A stretch of DNA of 32,920 nt from a virus. Location of the stretch: positions 1 through 32,920 of the IMG/VR virus record IMGVR_UViG_3300044615_000779. One strand, written 5' to 3'. The notes beneath the pieces are model-generated. The model saw only the letters and a list, made by a program, of their open reading frames with translations, was not told the DNA's origin and made no database searches. The position numbers were made by a program, and so were the translations under genes. Shown one piece after another: positions 5,717-12,199 of this stretch; position 1 is the stretch's first letter, and each line of letters opens with the position of its first letter.

Positions 5717-6068
5717 CGACGAGGACTACGAGCTTCTGGGCGTAGCGCGGCCCGATGTGTTCGAGGAAGTCGTGCGCCTTGAAGCGCACAAGCGCCTGCT
5801 GGAGCAACTGCCTAAGAGGCGCCGCAAGCCGCTCACGGCGGCGCAGAAGTTCATGGCTGCTCACCGCGCCAGACTCAAGTACGTACCGAAGCCGCGCAAG
5901 CCGAAGCAGGAGCCATGGGCGAAGCGGAACCCGGAGAAGGACGCGGAGCGGAAGCTGAAGTGGTACTACGCACACAGGGAGCAGGTGCGAAAGCAGCAGG
6001 CCGAGTGGAGAGCCAAGAATCCGAACTACATGAAGGACTACGCGAAGCGCAAAAGGGAGAAGCGATGA
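5706..6068 (+). CDS. Hypothetical basic protein (120 aa)
   Basis: GTG 5706 lies inside the end of the preceding gene. The N-terminal 40 residues are acidic (VELDDEDYELLG), and the rest is strongly basic, with Arg/Lys-rich helices. Residues about 85-115 carry tandem-like units of the form W-Y-Y-A-H-R-E-Q and W-R-A-K-N-P-N-Y. Such 'YYxxxxE...NP' basic repeats often precede the HNH/endonuclease VII domain in phage proteins (recalled, not searched), but no HNH motif follows here. It is likely a nucleic-acid-binding protein, by inference. The stop overlaps ATG 6065 (ATGA). Confidence 0.6.
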   Translation: MELDDEDYELLGVARPDVFEEVVRLEAHKRLLEQLPKRRRKPLTAAQKFMAAHRARLKYVPKPRKPKQEPWAKRNPEKDAERKLKWYYAHREQVRKQQAEWRAKNPNYMKDYAKRKREKR

Positions 6069-6265
6069 AGAGCAAGTTCGACGAAGGGTACGAGATGGGC
6101 TTCAACCGAGGTGTTGAGACGCGAAAAGACTCCGAGCCCGCGAAGGACGCGCTCAAGCGCCTCCACTACCTCGAACACGGCGGCGAGTGGCACCGCGATA
6201 CGACGGGCGACCTGTACGTCCAGGGCTTCAAGGACGCATTGAAGACGCTGGGGGTGCTCAAGTGA
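6065..6265 (+). CDS. Hypothetical protein (66 aa)
   Basis: ATG 6065 overlaps the previous stop, with GGGAG upstream in AAAGGGAGAAGCG. The product is a small soluble protein with repeated Gly/aromatic spacing (FDEGYEMGFNRG near the start and LYVQGFKDALKTLG at the end), which suggests two related short helical repeats. There is no Cys and no membrane segment. The stop overlaps GTG 6262. No family is recognised. Confidence 0.6.
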   Translation: MKSKFDEGYEMGFNRGVETRKDSEPAKDALKRLHYLEHGGEWHRDTTGDLYVQGFKDALKTLGVLK

Positions 6266-6495
6266 ACGCCCGAGAGCAACTCCTGAAGAAGCGCGTCGAG
6301 TCCCTCGAAGGTCAGCTCAAAGCGAGCCTCGAACTGCTCGGGCGGGTGCTGGGCGAGAACGAGTACCTGGCCTCCGTGGCGTGCGGATTCGCGTGGGATC
6401 TCGCGGGCGAAACCTTCGGTGACTTTTATACGGACGCGGTTGGCCACTCGATGCTCGACCGGTGGGCCTCGGCGGTCGAAGAGGCGTCGAAGTGA
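6262..6495 (+). CDS. Hypothetical protein with N-terminal coiled coil (77 aa)
   Basis: GTG 6262 overlaps the preceding stop (GTGA). Residues 5-40 form a likely coiled coil (LLKKRVESLEGQLKASLELL with Leu/Val heptads). The second half is more hydrophobic and aromatic (ACGFAWDLAGETFGDFY), followed by a short helix. It ends overlapping the DNA polymerase start at 6492, so it is translationally coupled to the polymerase. Whether it is a polymerase partner is not visible. Confidence 0.55.
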   Translation: MNAREQLLKKRVESLEGQLKASLELLGRVLGENEYLASVACGFAWDLAGETFGDFYTDAVGHSMLDRWASAVEEASK

Positions 6496-8441
6496 GCCTG
6501 CTCGCGTTCGACCTCGAAAGTCACCTGATTCAGCCTGGACTTCTCGCGCCGCCCATCGTCTGCGGCTCGTTCGCGGACAAGCGCACCGGCATACGCTTAC
6601 TTATGAGTCGCGAGGAGACGCTGGACGAGGTCGAGGCGTCTCTCTCAGGCGACGATGTCATCTTCGTCGGGGCGAACATCGCCTACGACTGGGGCTGTAT
6701 TCTGGCCGTTCGACCGGATCTGCTCCCCCTCATCTGGAAGGCTTACGCGGAGGAGCGCGTGTTCGACGTGCTCATCGCGGGCACGCTGGACGCCATCGCG
6801 GGCGGGCGTCTGCGCTCGGAGGACGGGCCGACCGAACTCTTCATGCGCAACGGCAAGAAGATTCAGTCGGGGCGCTACTCGCTGGAGTCTGTCACCGAGG
6901 ACTACCTCGGGCGCACCGACGCCAAGCGGAACGACCGCTGGCGCAAGTCCTACGCCCTGCTCGCGGACATTCCTATTTCGGAGTGGCCCGAAGACGCGCG
7001 GCAGTACCCCATCGACGACGCTGTCAACACCCTCGAAGTGGCGGAGGTCCAGCTCAAGCAGTGTCAGAACCTCCACAACCTCCCCGCTCAGGCTCACGCT
7101 GCGTTCTGCGCGCACCTGGGGGCCATCTGGGGACTGCGCGTGGACCCCGAGCGCGTCAACGCCCTCAAGGCGTCCGTGGACGAGAACATGGCCCGCGTGC
7201 AGAAGTTCGCGGTCGAGCACAAGCTGCTCAAGCTCGGCGGCACCAAGAAGGCCCCGAAGTGGACCAAGGACACGAAGTACATCAAGGAACTGGTCTACAA
7301 GGCGTATGACGGCCTGCCCCCGACGACGGACGGCGGTGACATCAGTATGTCCCGCGAGGCGCTTCAGGACTCGATGGACCCCGTGCTGGTCGAGTTCTCA
7401 GAAACGTCGAAGTGGGAGAAGTTGCACACCTACGCAAACACGCTCTTTGAAGCAAAAGACAACCCGTTCAACGTCGAGTGCAACATCCTGCTCTCGACGG
7501 GCCGCGCCTCGTACAAGGGCCTCATCCAGCTCATCCCGCGAAAGGGCGGGGTCCGCGAGTGCTTCACGGCTCGCCCCGGCTACGTGTGGTCCTCGGTGGA
7601 CTACGCCGCAATCGAGATGAGCACGCTGGCTCAGGTCTGCCTGTGGGCGCTCGGGTACTCCAAGCTCGCGGACGCCATCAACGCCGACGTGGACCCTCAC
7701 TCCCTCTTCGCAGCGGAGATGACGGGCGCGCAGTACGAGGATTTCCTCAAGAACAAGGAGCGCGCCGAGGAGAAGGGTTACCGACAGGCCGCGAAGGCAG
7801 CCAACTTCGGCTTCCCCGGCATGATGGGCGGCGTTTCGTTCGTCACCGCGAAGAAGACGGAAGGCGAGAAGGTCTGCGAGTGGACATACCGCGACGGCCA
7901 GTGCGGCAGCGAGAAGGTACGGCAGTGGAAGGGCCGCGATCTGGATTCGCCCTTCTGCAAGCGGTGCATCGAGGAAGCGGAGAAGCTGCGCCAGTTCTAC
8001 CTTCGCCAGTGGCCCGAGATGCCCAACTACTTCAAGTGGGTGCAGGCCGAGGGCGACACCGTGGAGCAATTCGTTTCCAAGCGCGTGCGCGGCGGGTGCT
8101 CAGGCCCCGCGGCGGCGAACACGCGCTTCCAGGGCTTGGCGGCAGACGGAGCCAAGGCCGCCATCGTGAAGATGACGGAGGAGATGTACTTGGACTCGTC
8201 GAGTCCGCTCTACGGGAGCCGGTTGATGGTCTTCGCCCACGATGAAAGCATTTTGGAGATTCCCGAGGAGAAGGCCCACGAGGCGGCTCACCGGCAAGCG
8301 GAGATTATGGTCAGCGAGATGCGCCGCTTCGTACCGGATGTGAAGGTCAAGGCCGAGCCCGCGCTGATGCGGCACTGGTCGAAGAGTGTGACGACGAAGT
8401 ACGACGCGAACGGGCGTCTGATTCCCTGGGAGCAAGCGTGA
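6492..8441 (+). CDS. Family A DNA polymerase with 3'-5' exonuclease domain
   Basis: GTG 6492 overlaps the previous stop (GTGA); the protein is 649 aa. Exonuclease motifs: FDLE (D7, E9), N62-x3-D66 in ANIAYD, and YPIDD at 172-176 (Y172, D176). Polymerase motifs: A, DYAAIE at 370-375; B, RQAAKAANFG with R431, K435, F439, G440; C, HDE at 583-585. All catalytic residues are present, so it should be an active proofreading replicative polymerase for the phage; there is no 5'-3' nuclease domain, as usual for phage enzymes. Between motifs B and C (about 462-492) lies an insert with four cysteines (C462, C471, C489, C492) that could bind zinc, not part of the standard fold as I know it. It is followed directly by the methyltransferase gene (overlap at 8438). 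Confidence 0.93.
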   Translation: MSLLAFDLESHLIQPGLLAPPIVCGSFADKRTGIRLLMSREETLDEVEASLSGDDVIFVGANIAYDWGCILAVRPDLLPLIWKAYAEERVFDVLIAGTLDAIAGGRLRSEDGPTELFMRNGKKIQSGRYSLESVTEDYLGRTDAKRNDRWRKSYALLADIPISEWPEDARQYPIDDAVNTLEVAEVQLKQCQNLHNLPAQAHAAFCAHLGAIWGLRVDPERVNALKASVDENMARVQKFAVEHKLLKLGGTKKAPKWTKDTKYIKELVYKAYDGLPPTTDGGDISMSREALQDSMDPVLVEFSETSKWEKLHTYANTLFEAKDNPFNVECNILLSTGRASYKGLIQLIPRKGGVRECFTARPGYVWSSVDYAAIEMSTLAQVCLWALGYSKLADAINADVDPHSLFAAEMTGAQYEDFLKNKERAEEKGYRQAAKAANFGFPGMMGGVSFVTAKKTEGEKVCEWTYRDGQCGSEKVRQWKGRDLDSPFCKRCIEEAEKLRQFYLRQWPEMPNYFKWVQAEGDTVEQFVSKRVRGGCSGPAAANTRFQGLAADGAKAAIVKMTEEMYLDSSSPLYGSRLMVFAHDESILEIPEEKAHEAAHRQAEIMVSEMRRFVPDVKVKAEPALMRHWSKSVTTKYDANGRLIPWEQA

Positions 8442-9385
8442 ATGTGGATCCTGCCGAAATCGATTGCATCAGCCTATTCAGCGGAGCCGCTGGACTCGAC
8501 ATGGGAGTTGAACTCGCAGGCATCAGCCGCCGAGTCGTCGCTTACGTGGAGAGGGAAGCCTACGCCTGTGAAGTCTTGGCTTCGCGCATGGAAAAAGGCG
8601 ACATGGCTCCAGCGCCTATTTGGACGGATGTGTCCACCTTCGATGGGCACCCATTTCGGGGCTTGGTGGGCTGCGTCTCTGGCGGCTTCCCGTGTCAGGA
8701 CATCAGCGTCGCCGGAAAGCAGGCCGGAATCGAAGGCCAGCGAAGCGGGCTCTGGAAGCAGTTTGCCCGCATCGTCTCCGAAGTTCAGCCTCGACTGGTC
8801 GTCATTGAAAACGTCGCGGCCCTCCGCACGAACGGCCTCGAAGTCGTCCTCGCGGACCTTGCCGCGCTCGGGTTCGATGCGGAGTGGGGTACTCTCCGAG
8901 CGTCCGATGTTGGAGCGACTCACCATCGCGACCGACTCTTCATTCTGGCCTACCGCGACTGTGGGGGATCATCACGGGAGCGGGAGCCACGGGTACGGGA
9001 AGGTCAGCGCGAGCACGGGCAAGAGCCGCAGCGAGGGTGTGACGCTGACGGACGCGGCGGTGAGGCTGTGGCAAACACCCCGGCCGAGCCTCGTGAATCC
9101 GGCGAGGCGCATGTGGCCGACAGCAGCAGCAGCACACGACGCGAAGGACACGGGGGCGAAGGCAGAGTACGAGCGGAAGAGTCCTGGGCTCACGGCTACT
9201 GGCCACCTCCTCCAGATGCAGATGAGTGGCGCGAGATCGCTGCCCAAAGACCGGACCTTGAACCCTCGGTTCGTCGAGTGGCTGATGGGCTGGCCAATCG
9301 CGTGGACCGACTGCGACTCACAGGTAACGGAGTGGTTCCTCGTCAAGCCGCTGAAGCTCTGATTCAACTCTTGCGCCGGACATAA
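8438..9385 (+). CDS. C5 cytosine DNA methyltransferase (Dcm-like)
   Basis: GTG 8438 overlaps the polymerase stop (GTGA). The 315-aa frame has motif I FSGAAGLDMG (14-23, SAM binding), motif IV GFPCQDIS (83-90, catalytic C86), motif VI ENVAAL (124-129), motif VIII HRDRLF (163-168), and at the C terminus RVADGLANRVDRL with GNGVVPRQA (motifs IX-X, near 296). It should transfer methyl groups to cytosine C5 in phage DNA, probably protecting it from host restriction. Residues about 173-255, where the target recognition domain should be, are low complexity, rich in Arg/Glu/Gly. There the +1 frame instead reads as an ordered protein with stronger G/C-ending codon bias. So the gene appears dual coding, or its recognition domain is unusual or degraded. 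Confidence 0.85.
   Translation: MNVDPAEIDCISLFSGAAGLDMGVELAGISRRVVAYVEREAYACEVLASRMEKGDMAPAPIWTDVSTFDGHPFRGLVGCVSGGFPCQDISVAGKQAGIEGQRSGLWKQFARIVSEVQPRLVVIENVAALRTNGLEVVLADLAALGFDAEWGTLRASDVGATHHRDRLFILAYRDCGGSSREREPRVREGQREHGQEPQRGCDADGRGGEAVANTPAEPRESGEAHVADSSSSTRREGHGGEGRVRAEESWAHGYWPPPPDADEWREIAAQRPDLEPSVRRVADGLANRVDRLRLTGNGVVPRQAAEALIQLLRRT
8442..9362 (+). CDS. Overlapping +1-frame ORF, WPT/FVEWLMGWP-type protein (306 aa)
   Basis: This frame is open from ATG 8442 to TGA 9362, almost the whole methyltransferase gene in the +1 frame. It contains repeated W-P/Q-T motifs (FWPTATVGD, LWQTPRP, MWPTAAAAHDAKD), SRTLPRSGSMRSGVLSERP in the middle and LNPRFVEWLMGWPIAWTDC near the C terminus. From memory, this series of motifs is typical of a protein type found with phage and prophage cytosine methyltransferases (not verified by search). 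In the 3' half (about 8945-9330) this frame uses overwhelmingly G/C-ending codons, whereas the methyltransferase frame does not. No good SD precedes ATG 8442, so expression might use coupling to 8438, a downstream start, or frameshifting. Confidence 0.45.
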   Translation: MWILPKSIASAYSAEPLDSTWELNSQASAAESSLTWRGKPTPVKSWLRAWKKATWLQRLFGRMCPPSMGTHFGAWWAASLAASRVRTSASPESRPESKASEAGSGSSLPASSPKFSLDWSSLKTSRPSARTASKSSSRTLPRSGSMRSGVLSERPMLERLTIATDSSFWPTATVGDHHGSGSHGYGKVSASTGKSRSEGVTLTDAAVRLWQTPRPSLVNPARRMWPTAAAAHDAKDTGAKAEYERKSPGLTATGHLLQMQMSGARSLPKDRTLNPRFVEWLMGWPIAWTDCDSQVTEWFLVKPLKL

Positions 9386-9406
9386 CTCTGTTTTAGTAAG
9401 GTTACT
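9382..9406. promoter_or_regulatory. AT-rich intergenic inverted repeats
   Basis: The short gap after the methyltransferase holds ATAAC-TCT-GTTTT (9382-9394), an imperfect copy of the 1438-1450 site, and the inverted repeat AGTAA-GG-TTACT (9395-9406) directly before ATG 9408. AAGG (9399-9401) in this repeat is the only plausible SD, so a protein or stem here could control translation or transcription of the next gene. Confidence 0.3.
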
Positions 9407-9407
9407 C

Positions 9408-9617
9408 ATGAACATCGGTCAGACGGTCTACAGCACCATCGTTCGCTACGCCGAAGGCGGGGCGCGAGTCACGAAAGTGGTCCTCCCGAAGGCACTCCAC
9501 GAAGAGTGGGTGAACGAGGGTCACAACATCAACAGCCTCTTCGCGAAGTTGGGCGTCGAGGTGGTCGAAGGCGAAGTCACGGAACCGAAGTTCCATCTGG
9601 GAGAGCGAATCCAATGA
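9408..9617 (+). CDS. Hypothetical protein (69 aa)
   Basis: ATG 9408 follows a weak SD (AAGG, 6 bases upstream). The product reads as a small beta/alpha protein (starts MNIGQTVYSTIVRYAEG, then a helix KALHEEWVNEG, then VEVVEGEV) and has no Cys or membrane segment. It is the first gene after the AT-rich intergenic repeats, and its end overlaps ATG 9614 of the next gene, so it heads a small group of coupled genes ending with the resolvase. No family is recognised. Confidence 0.6.
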   Translation: MNIGQTVYSTIVRYAEGGARVTKVVLPKALHEEWVNEGHNINSLFAKLGVEVVEGEVTEPKFHLGERIQ

Positions 9618-9853
9618 GCGAGCTGAACGAAGAGTGGGCGCAGAGCATCATCAAGCTGGGGCTCATTGAAGAGAAGAAGCGACTACTGCCCGCGATCGGC
9701 GGCGATGCCTGCGCTTTTGAGTCGGAGCCGCAGTTGTTCGCGAGCCGGTTGGTGGAGAAAATCCGGTACTATGCGGGGATCGACGCGCTCCTCCGAGACG
9801 ACAAGGCCACCGCGAAGCTGGCCGCCGAGGTCGTGAAGGCGAGCCGTAAGTGA
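9614..9853 (+). CDS. Hypothetical helical protein (79 aa)
   Basis: ATG 9614 overlaps the preceding stop (ATGA), with GGGAGAGCG upstream. The product is all-helical by composition: acidic N terminus MSELNEEWAQSIIKLGL, one Cys (DACAF), a middle helix and a basic C-terminal helix ending VVKASRK. It overlaps the GTG of the resolvase at 9850. The function is unknown; the context is Holliday junction processing. Confidence 0.6.
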   Translation: MSELNEEWAQSIIKLGLIEEKKRLLPAIGGDACAFESEPQLFASRLVEKIRYYAGIDALLRDDKATAKLAAEVVKASRK

Positions 9854-10341
9854 GACTGATCTGCGTGGACCCTGGGCTCCGCGGCTGCGGCGTGGCCGAG
9901 TTCGAGGGGTATGATCTCAAGCGCGCCGCCTACGTGAAGAATCCCGTGGAAACAGGTCGCGGGTACGCGGCTCACCAAGCCATGGGCACCGCTGTCGGAC
10001 TCTGGCGCGGGTCACCTACCAAGGCGCTCATTGAGCACCCTCGCATCTACCCGAGCGCGGCGCAGCAGAAGGGCGACCTGAACGACCTTCTCGACGTGGT
10101 GGCGGTCGGGGCCGCCATTGCCGCCTATATCCCGAACGTCGTCACCGTCTTCCCCGCGGACTGGAAAGGTAACGTCCCCAAGGACGCGATGACGGAGAGG
10201 ATCCGCCGCGCGATCACCGACGAGGAGCGCGCTCGCATCGAGAAGTGCCCCGCGAATCTCATGCACAACGTCCTCGACGCCATCGGCATCGGCCTGTGGA
10301 AGCTGGGGCGCATCAACAAGAAAGGCATCTACCGTGACTGA
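9850..10341 (+). CDS. RuvC-like Holliday junction resolvase (RNase H fold)
   Basis: GTG 9850 overlaps the preceding stop (GTGA); 163 aa, close to the usual size of RuvC-type enzymes. The sequence shows the RNase H-like pattern: VDPG with D7 on the first strand followed by GCGVAEF, a second acidic residue E62 in LIEHPRIYP, and a C-terminal helix HNVLDAIGIGLW with D143. These acidic residues would hold two metal ions. The expected role is cutting branched DNA in phage recombination or before packaging. The family is recognised by pattern only; the exact subgroup is uncertain. It overlaps the winged-helix gene by 8 bases. Confidence 0.8.
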   Translation: MRLICVDPGLRGCGVAEFEGYDLKRAAYVKNPVETGRGYAAHQAMGTAVGLWRGSPTKALIEHPRIYPSAAQQKGDLNDLLDVVAVGAAIAAYIPNVVTVFPADWKGNVPKDAMTERIRRAITDEERARIEKCPANLMHNVLDAIGIGLWKLGRINKKGIYRD

Positions 10342-10567
10342 GGAACTCGCATCACTCCTGAAGCTCTTTGAGTCGGCCACGCGCCCGCTCACCGCTCGGA
10401 AGATCGCCGAGCGTACCGAGACGTACCAGGCCACCGCCAAGCGCCGGGTCGAGGCCCTGCAAGCCGAGCTGAAGCTCCGCGGGGACAAGAAGCAGATCAA
10501 GAAGACGCACTACCGCGAGGGCAAGCGCGGTCCCGCGTCGCTCGCGTGGTACTTGGAGCGCGGGTGA
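10334..10567 (+). CDS. Small winged-helix DNA-binding protein (77 aa)
   Basis: GTG 10334 lies inside the end of the resolvase gene. Residues about 5-45 fit a helix-turn-helix (LLKLFESATRPLTARKIAE followed by a basic recognition helix QATAKRRVEALQ), and residues 50-75 could form the wing (KTHYREGKRGPASLAWYL). This architecture is typical of small regulators. It may regulate the early operon or the ATAAC/GTTAT sites, but that link is speculation. The stop overlaps the next start. Confidence 0.6.
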   Translation: MTEELASLLKLFESATRPLTARKIAERTETYQATAKRRVEALQAELKLRGDKKQIKKTHYREGKRGPASLAWYLERG

Positions 10568-10731
10568 TGTGCGCCCACAACTACCCCATCAACGGCAAGC
10601 CCTGCCCTCATTGCGAGCGTGAGAAGAGTCTCGCGAAGCGCGTGGCTACGCTGGAACGAGCGGTCGAGTTTCTGCTCAAGCACCACAAGGACCAATTTCC
10701 GCGACCGTTTTTGATCGACTTCATCAAGTGA
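10567..10731 (+). CDS. Small zinc-finger-like protein (54 aa)
   Basis: The start is ATG 10567 or the adjacent GTG 10564, which overlaps the preceding stop. The N terminus reads MCAHNYPINGKPCPHC, a C-x-H and C-x2-C arrangement that could bind one zinc ion, followed by a coiled-coil-like helix (KSLAKRVATLERAVEFLL) and an aromatic tail. It is the last gene of the rightward operon, and its stop codon lies within the last codons of the oppositely oriented phosphoesterase gene (8-base overlap). The function is unknown. Confidence 0.55.
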   Translation: MCAHNYPINGKPCPHCEREKSLAKRVATLERAVEFLLKHHKDQFPRPFLIDFIK

Positions 10732-11611
10732 ACAGCCGACCGTTCACGACGCACTTTCCGTGAACGATGGGCACGGGCTGCAGGTGGACCACGCCGCTCT
10801 GTGGCTCCAAGTACCCCACGCCGAAGCCGTGGACCCACTCAGCGGACTTGGCTTCGTGCATATAGCTCGCGGCTTTTTCAAAATCACCAAGCCAACCCAG
10901 CATACAGGCGAGAAACGGGGTTCCGCCGAGCCTGCCCCGAACCTCGTAACTCATGCGGTGAGTGTGGCCGATCACCGACGAGCCCCCGAACAATTGCGCC
11001 GCCTGACGGTGCGCGTTGATTCCCGCCGTCCCTGTGTCGTGCGTGATGTTGAGTTTCCCGAGGGCGATGGACTTCTGATACGGCACCCAAGTCCAGCCGC
11101 GCTCGTAGAGCGTGAGCACGTTCTGCCACTTGATGCAGTGGAACATGGCCGGGGCGTTGCTCATCAGGTAGCGATCCAACCTGTGCTCGTGATTTCCAGA
11201 GGCATAAATCTTGTTGGTGGCCCCGAGCGCGTCGAGCTGGTCAAGGCACTTCCGCACGCCCGCCACTTCTTGCTCGAAACTCACCTCACCTGGCTTCGTC
11301 GCTGGGTGGGCCGAGAGTGTCTCCCCGTCCGCAAAGTCACCCAGAATGACGATGTGCTTGGGCTTGAGCGACATCGCCACGCGCAGCATCAGGCCCCACG
11401 CGCGCTCGTCGTGGTTGGGGATGTGGCAGTCGGGGATGAGCAGCACCGGCTCCAGCGGGACCTCGACCTTAGCCATCGGGGTCGTGTCCAGCGTCGGCTT
11501 CGCGTTACGGGCTTGTCGCGCCGACTTCTCGCACTCTTTGCAGAACGTGCGCTGGGGCCTGAAGGCGTTTACGGGCTTGGTTTCGTGGCATCGAGAGCAC
11601 TCTTTGCCCAC
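10724..11611 (-). CDS. Calcineurin-like metallophosphoesterase with N-terminal zinc knuckle
   Basis: The start is placed at GTG (complement of 11609-11611) because the frame upstream to 11686 is low-complexity Ser/Gly/Arg; from GTG the protein is 295 aa. Residues about 4-26 carry CSRC...CKEC, a small zinc knuckle. After the linker come the phosphoesterase motifs in order: DCHIPNHD (D-x-H), GDFADGETLS (GD), GNHEHRLD (GNHE) and, near the C terminus, GHTHR (GHxH). These ligate two metal ions; the substrate could be DNA ends, nucleotides or a phosphoprotein. It is the last gene of the leftward late operon, after the lysis genes, and overlaps the previous stop (11569-11571) by 43 bases. The family call is firm; start and substrate are uncertain. 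Confidence 0.85.
   Translation of the reverse strand: MGKECSRCHETKPVNAFRPQRTFCKECEKSARQARNAKPTLDTTPMAKVEVPLEPVLLIPDCHIPNHDERAWGLMLRVAMSLKPKHIVILGDFADGETLSAHPATKPGEVSFEQEVAGVRKCLDQLDALGATNKIYASGNHEHRLDRYLMSNAPAMFHCIKWQNVLTLYERGWTWVPYQKSIALGKLNITHDTGTAGINAHRQAAQLFGGSSVIGHTHRMSYEVRGRLGGTPFLACMLGWLGDFEKAASYMHEAKSAEWVHGFGVGYLEPQSGVVHLQPVPIVHGKCVVNGRLFT
10741..10766. terminator. Possible bidirectional hairpin at the convergent junction
   Basis: CGTTCACG (10741-10748) and CGTGAACG (10759-10766) form a perfect 8-pair stem with a 10-base loop, 10 bases beyond the stop of the rightward operon and within the end of the leftward one. Neither side has a T-run, so intrinsic termination is doubtful, but it is the only strong stem I see at this junction. 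Confidence 0.35.
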
Positions 11612-11937
11612 AGAGTCGCCGCCCCTCCCGTCACTGCCCCCACTGTCAGACCGACTGCCAGACCCACGAGTACGGGAAGGTACCATTCTGGTTCCGCCTT
11701 GTGCGCCCGCTCTTGGGCTTGAAGCCGCTTCATTTCTTCATCGACTGCGAGAAACGCGGCGGGGTTGAAGTCGTAGTGCCCGTTGGTCAACTTGATGACG
11801 CGGGGTGCATCCAAAACTACGCCCCCGTCCTGTGCCTTGGCGGGAGAACCGAGACACAGGACGAGGGCTGAGGCGCAGATTCTCGCGGAAAGGACTGACC
11901 GCGGTCTGACGGGCATCTGCGCTAGCCCGATCTCCAT
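11569..11937 (-). CDS. Exported membrane protein, u-spanin-like topology (122 aa)
   Basis: ATG (complement 11935-11937) overlaps the previous stop as TAATG; a second ATG 21 bases later (MPVRPRS) gives a more classic signal sequence. The signal peptide has a basic start, hydrophobic core ASALVLCLG and possible cleavage after SPAKA. Then about 50 polar residues with EEMKRLQAQERAHK follow, and a C-terminal transmembrane helix (WYLPVLVGLAVGLTVGAVTGG). N-terminal export signal plus C-terminal membrane helix is the topology of unimolecular spanins, which fuse inner and outer membranes at lysis, and the gene sits right after endolysin and holin candidates. No canonical lipobox is seen (LVLC is a poor match), so it may be something else. 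Confidence 0.6.
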   Translation of the reverse strand: MEIGLAQMPVRPRSVLSARICASALVLCLGSPAKAQDGGVVLDAPRVIKLTNGHYDFNPAAFLAVDEEMKRLQAQERAHKAEPEWYLPVLVGLAVGLTVGAVTGGAATLWAKSALDATKPSP

Positions 11938-12194
11938 TACTTCTTCTCGTCTTCGACCTTCACGACGGCGGCGATGCCCTCTTCCTTCGCAGGGGAGGGG
12001 GCTTCCTTCTTCGGGAGCAGCTTCACGCCCGACTTGGCGACGCCGAGAATCGAGTCCAGCAGCGGGACCGACTTTCCGAGCGCCTTGAGCACCGAAGCCA
12101 CGATACCGAGCACGACCACGATGGACACCGCGACCACGACAAGCCAGTTCTGGCTGGCGACAGCGTCCGACAGCTGAGCGAGAAGTTCATCCAT
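11937..12194 (-). CDS. Small membrane protein, holin or antiholin candidate (85 aa)
   Basis: ATG at 12194 is preferred because AGGGG lies 8 bases upstream; GTG 12203 and ATG 12200, which overlap the endolysin stop, are alternatives. After a short acidic N terminus there is one long hydrophobic helix (about residues 17-39, WLVVVAVSIVVVLGIVASVL), an amphipathic stretch (LLDSILGVAKSGVKLL) and a highly charged tail (KKEAPSPAKEEG...EDEKK). One membrane span with a charged tail fits class III-type holins or antiholins. Its place immediately after the endolysin supports a lysis role. Confidence 0.65.
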   Translation of the reverse strand: MDELLAQLSDAVASQNWLVVVAVSIVVVLGIVASVLKALGKSVPLLDSILGVAKSGVKLLPKKEAPSPAKEEGIAAVVKVEDEKK

Positions 12195-12199
12195 GAGCA

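Noticed and set aside
5706-6068. HNH or endonuclease VII call for the basic protein
   Set aside because: The basic tandem units resemble the region before such domains, but no HNH or zinc-binding motif is present.
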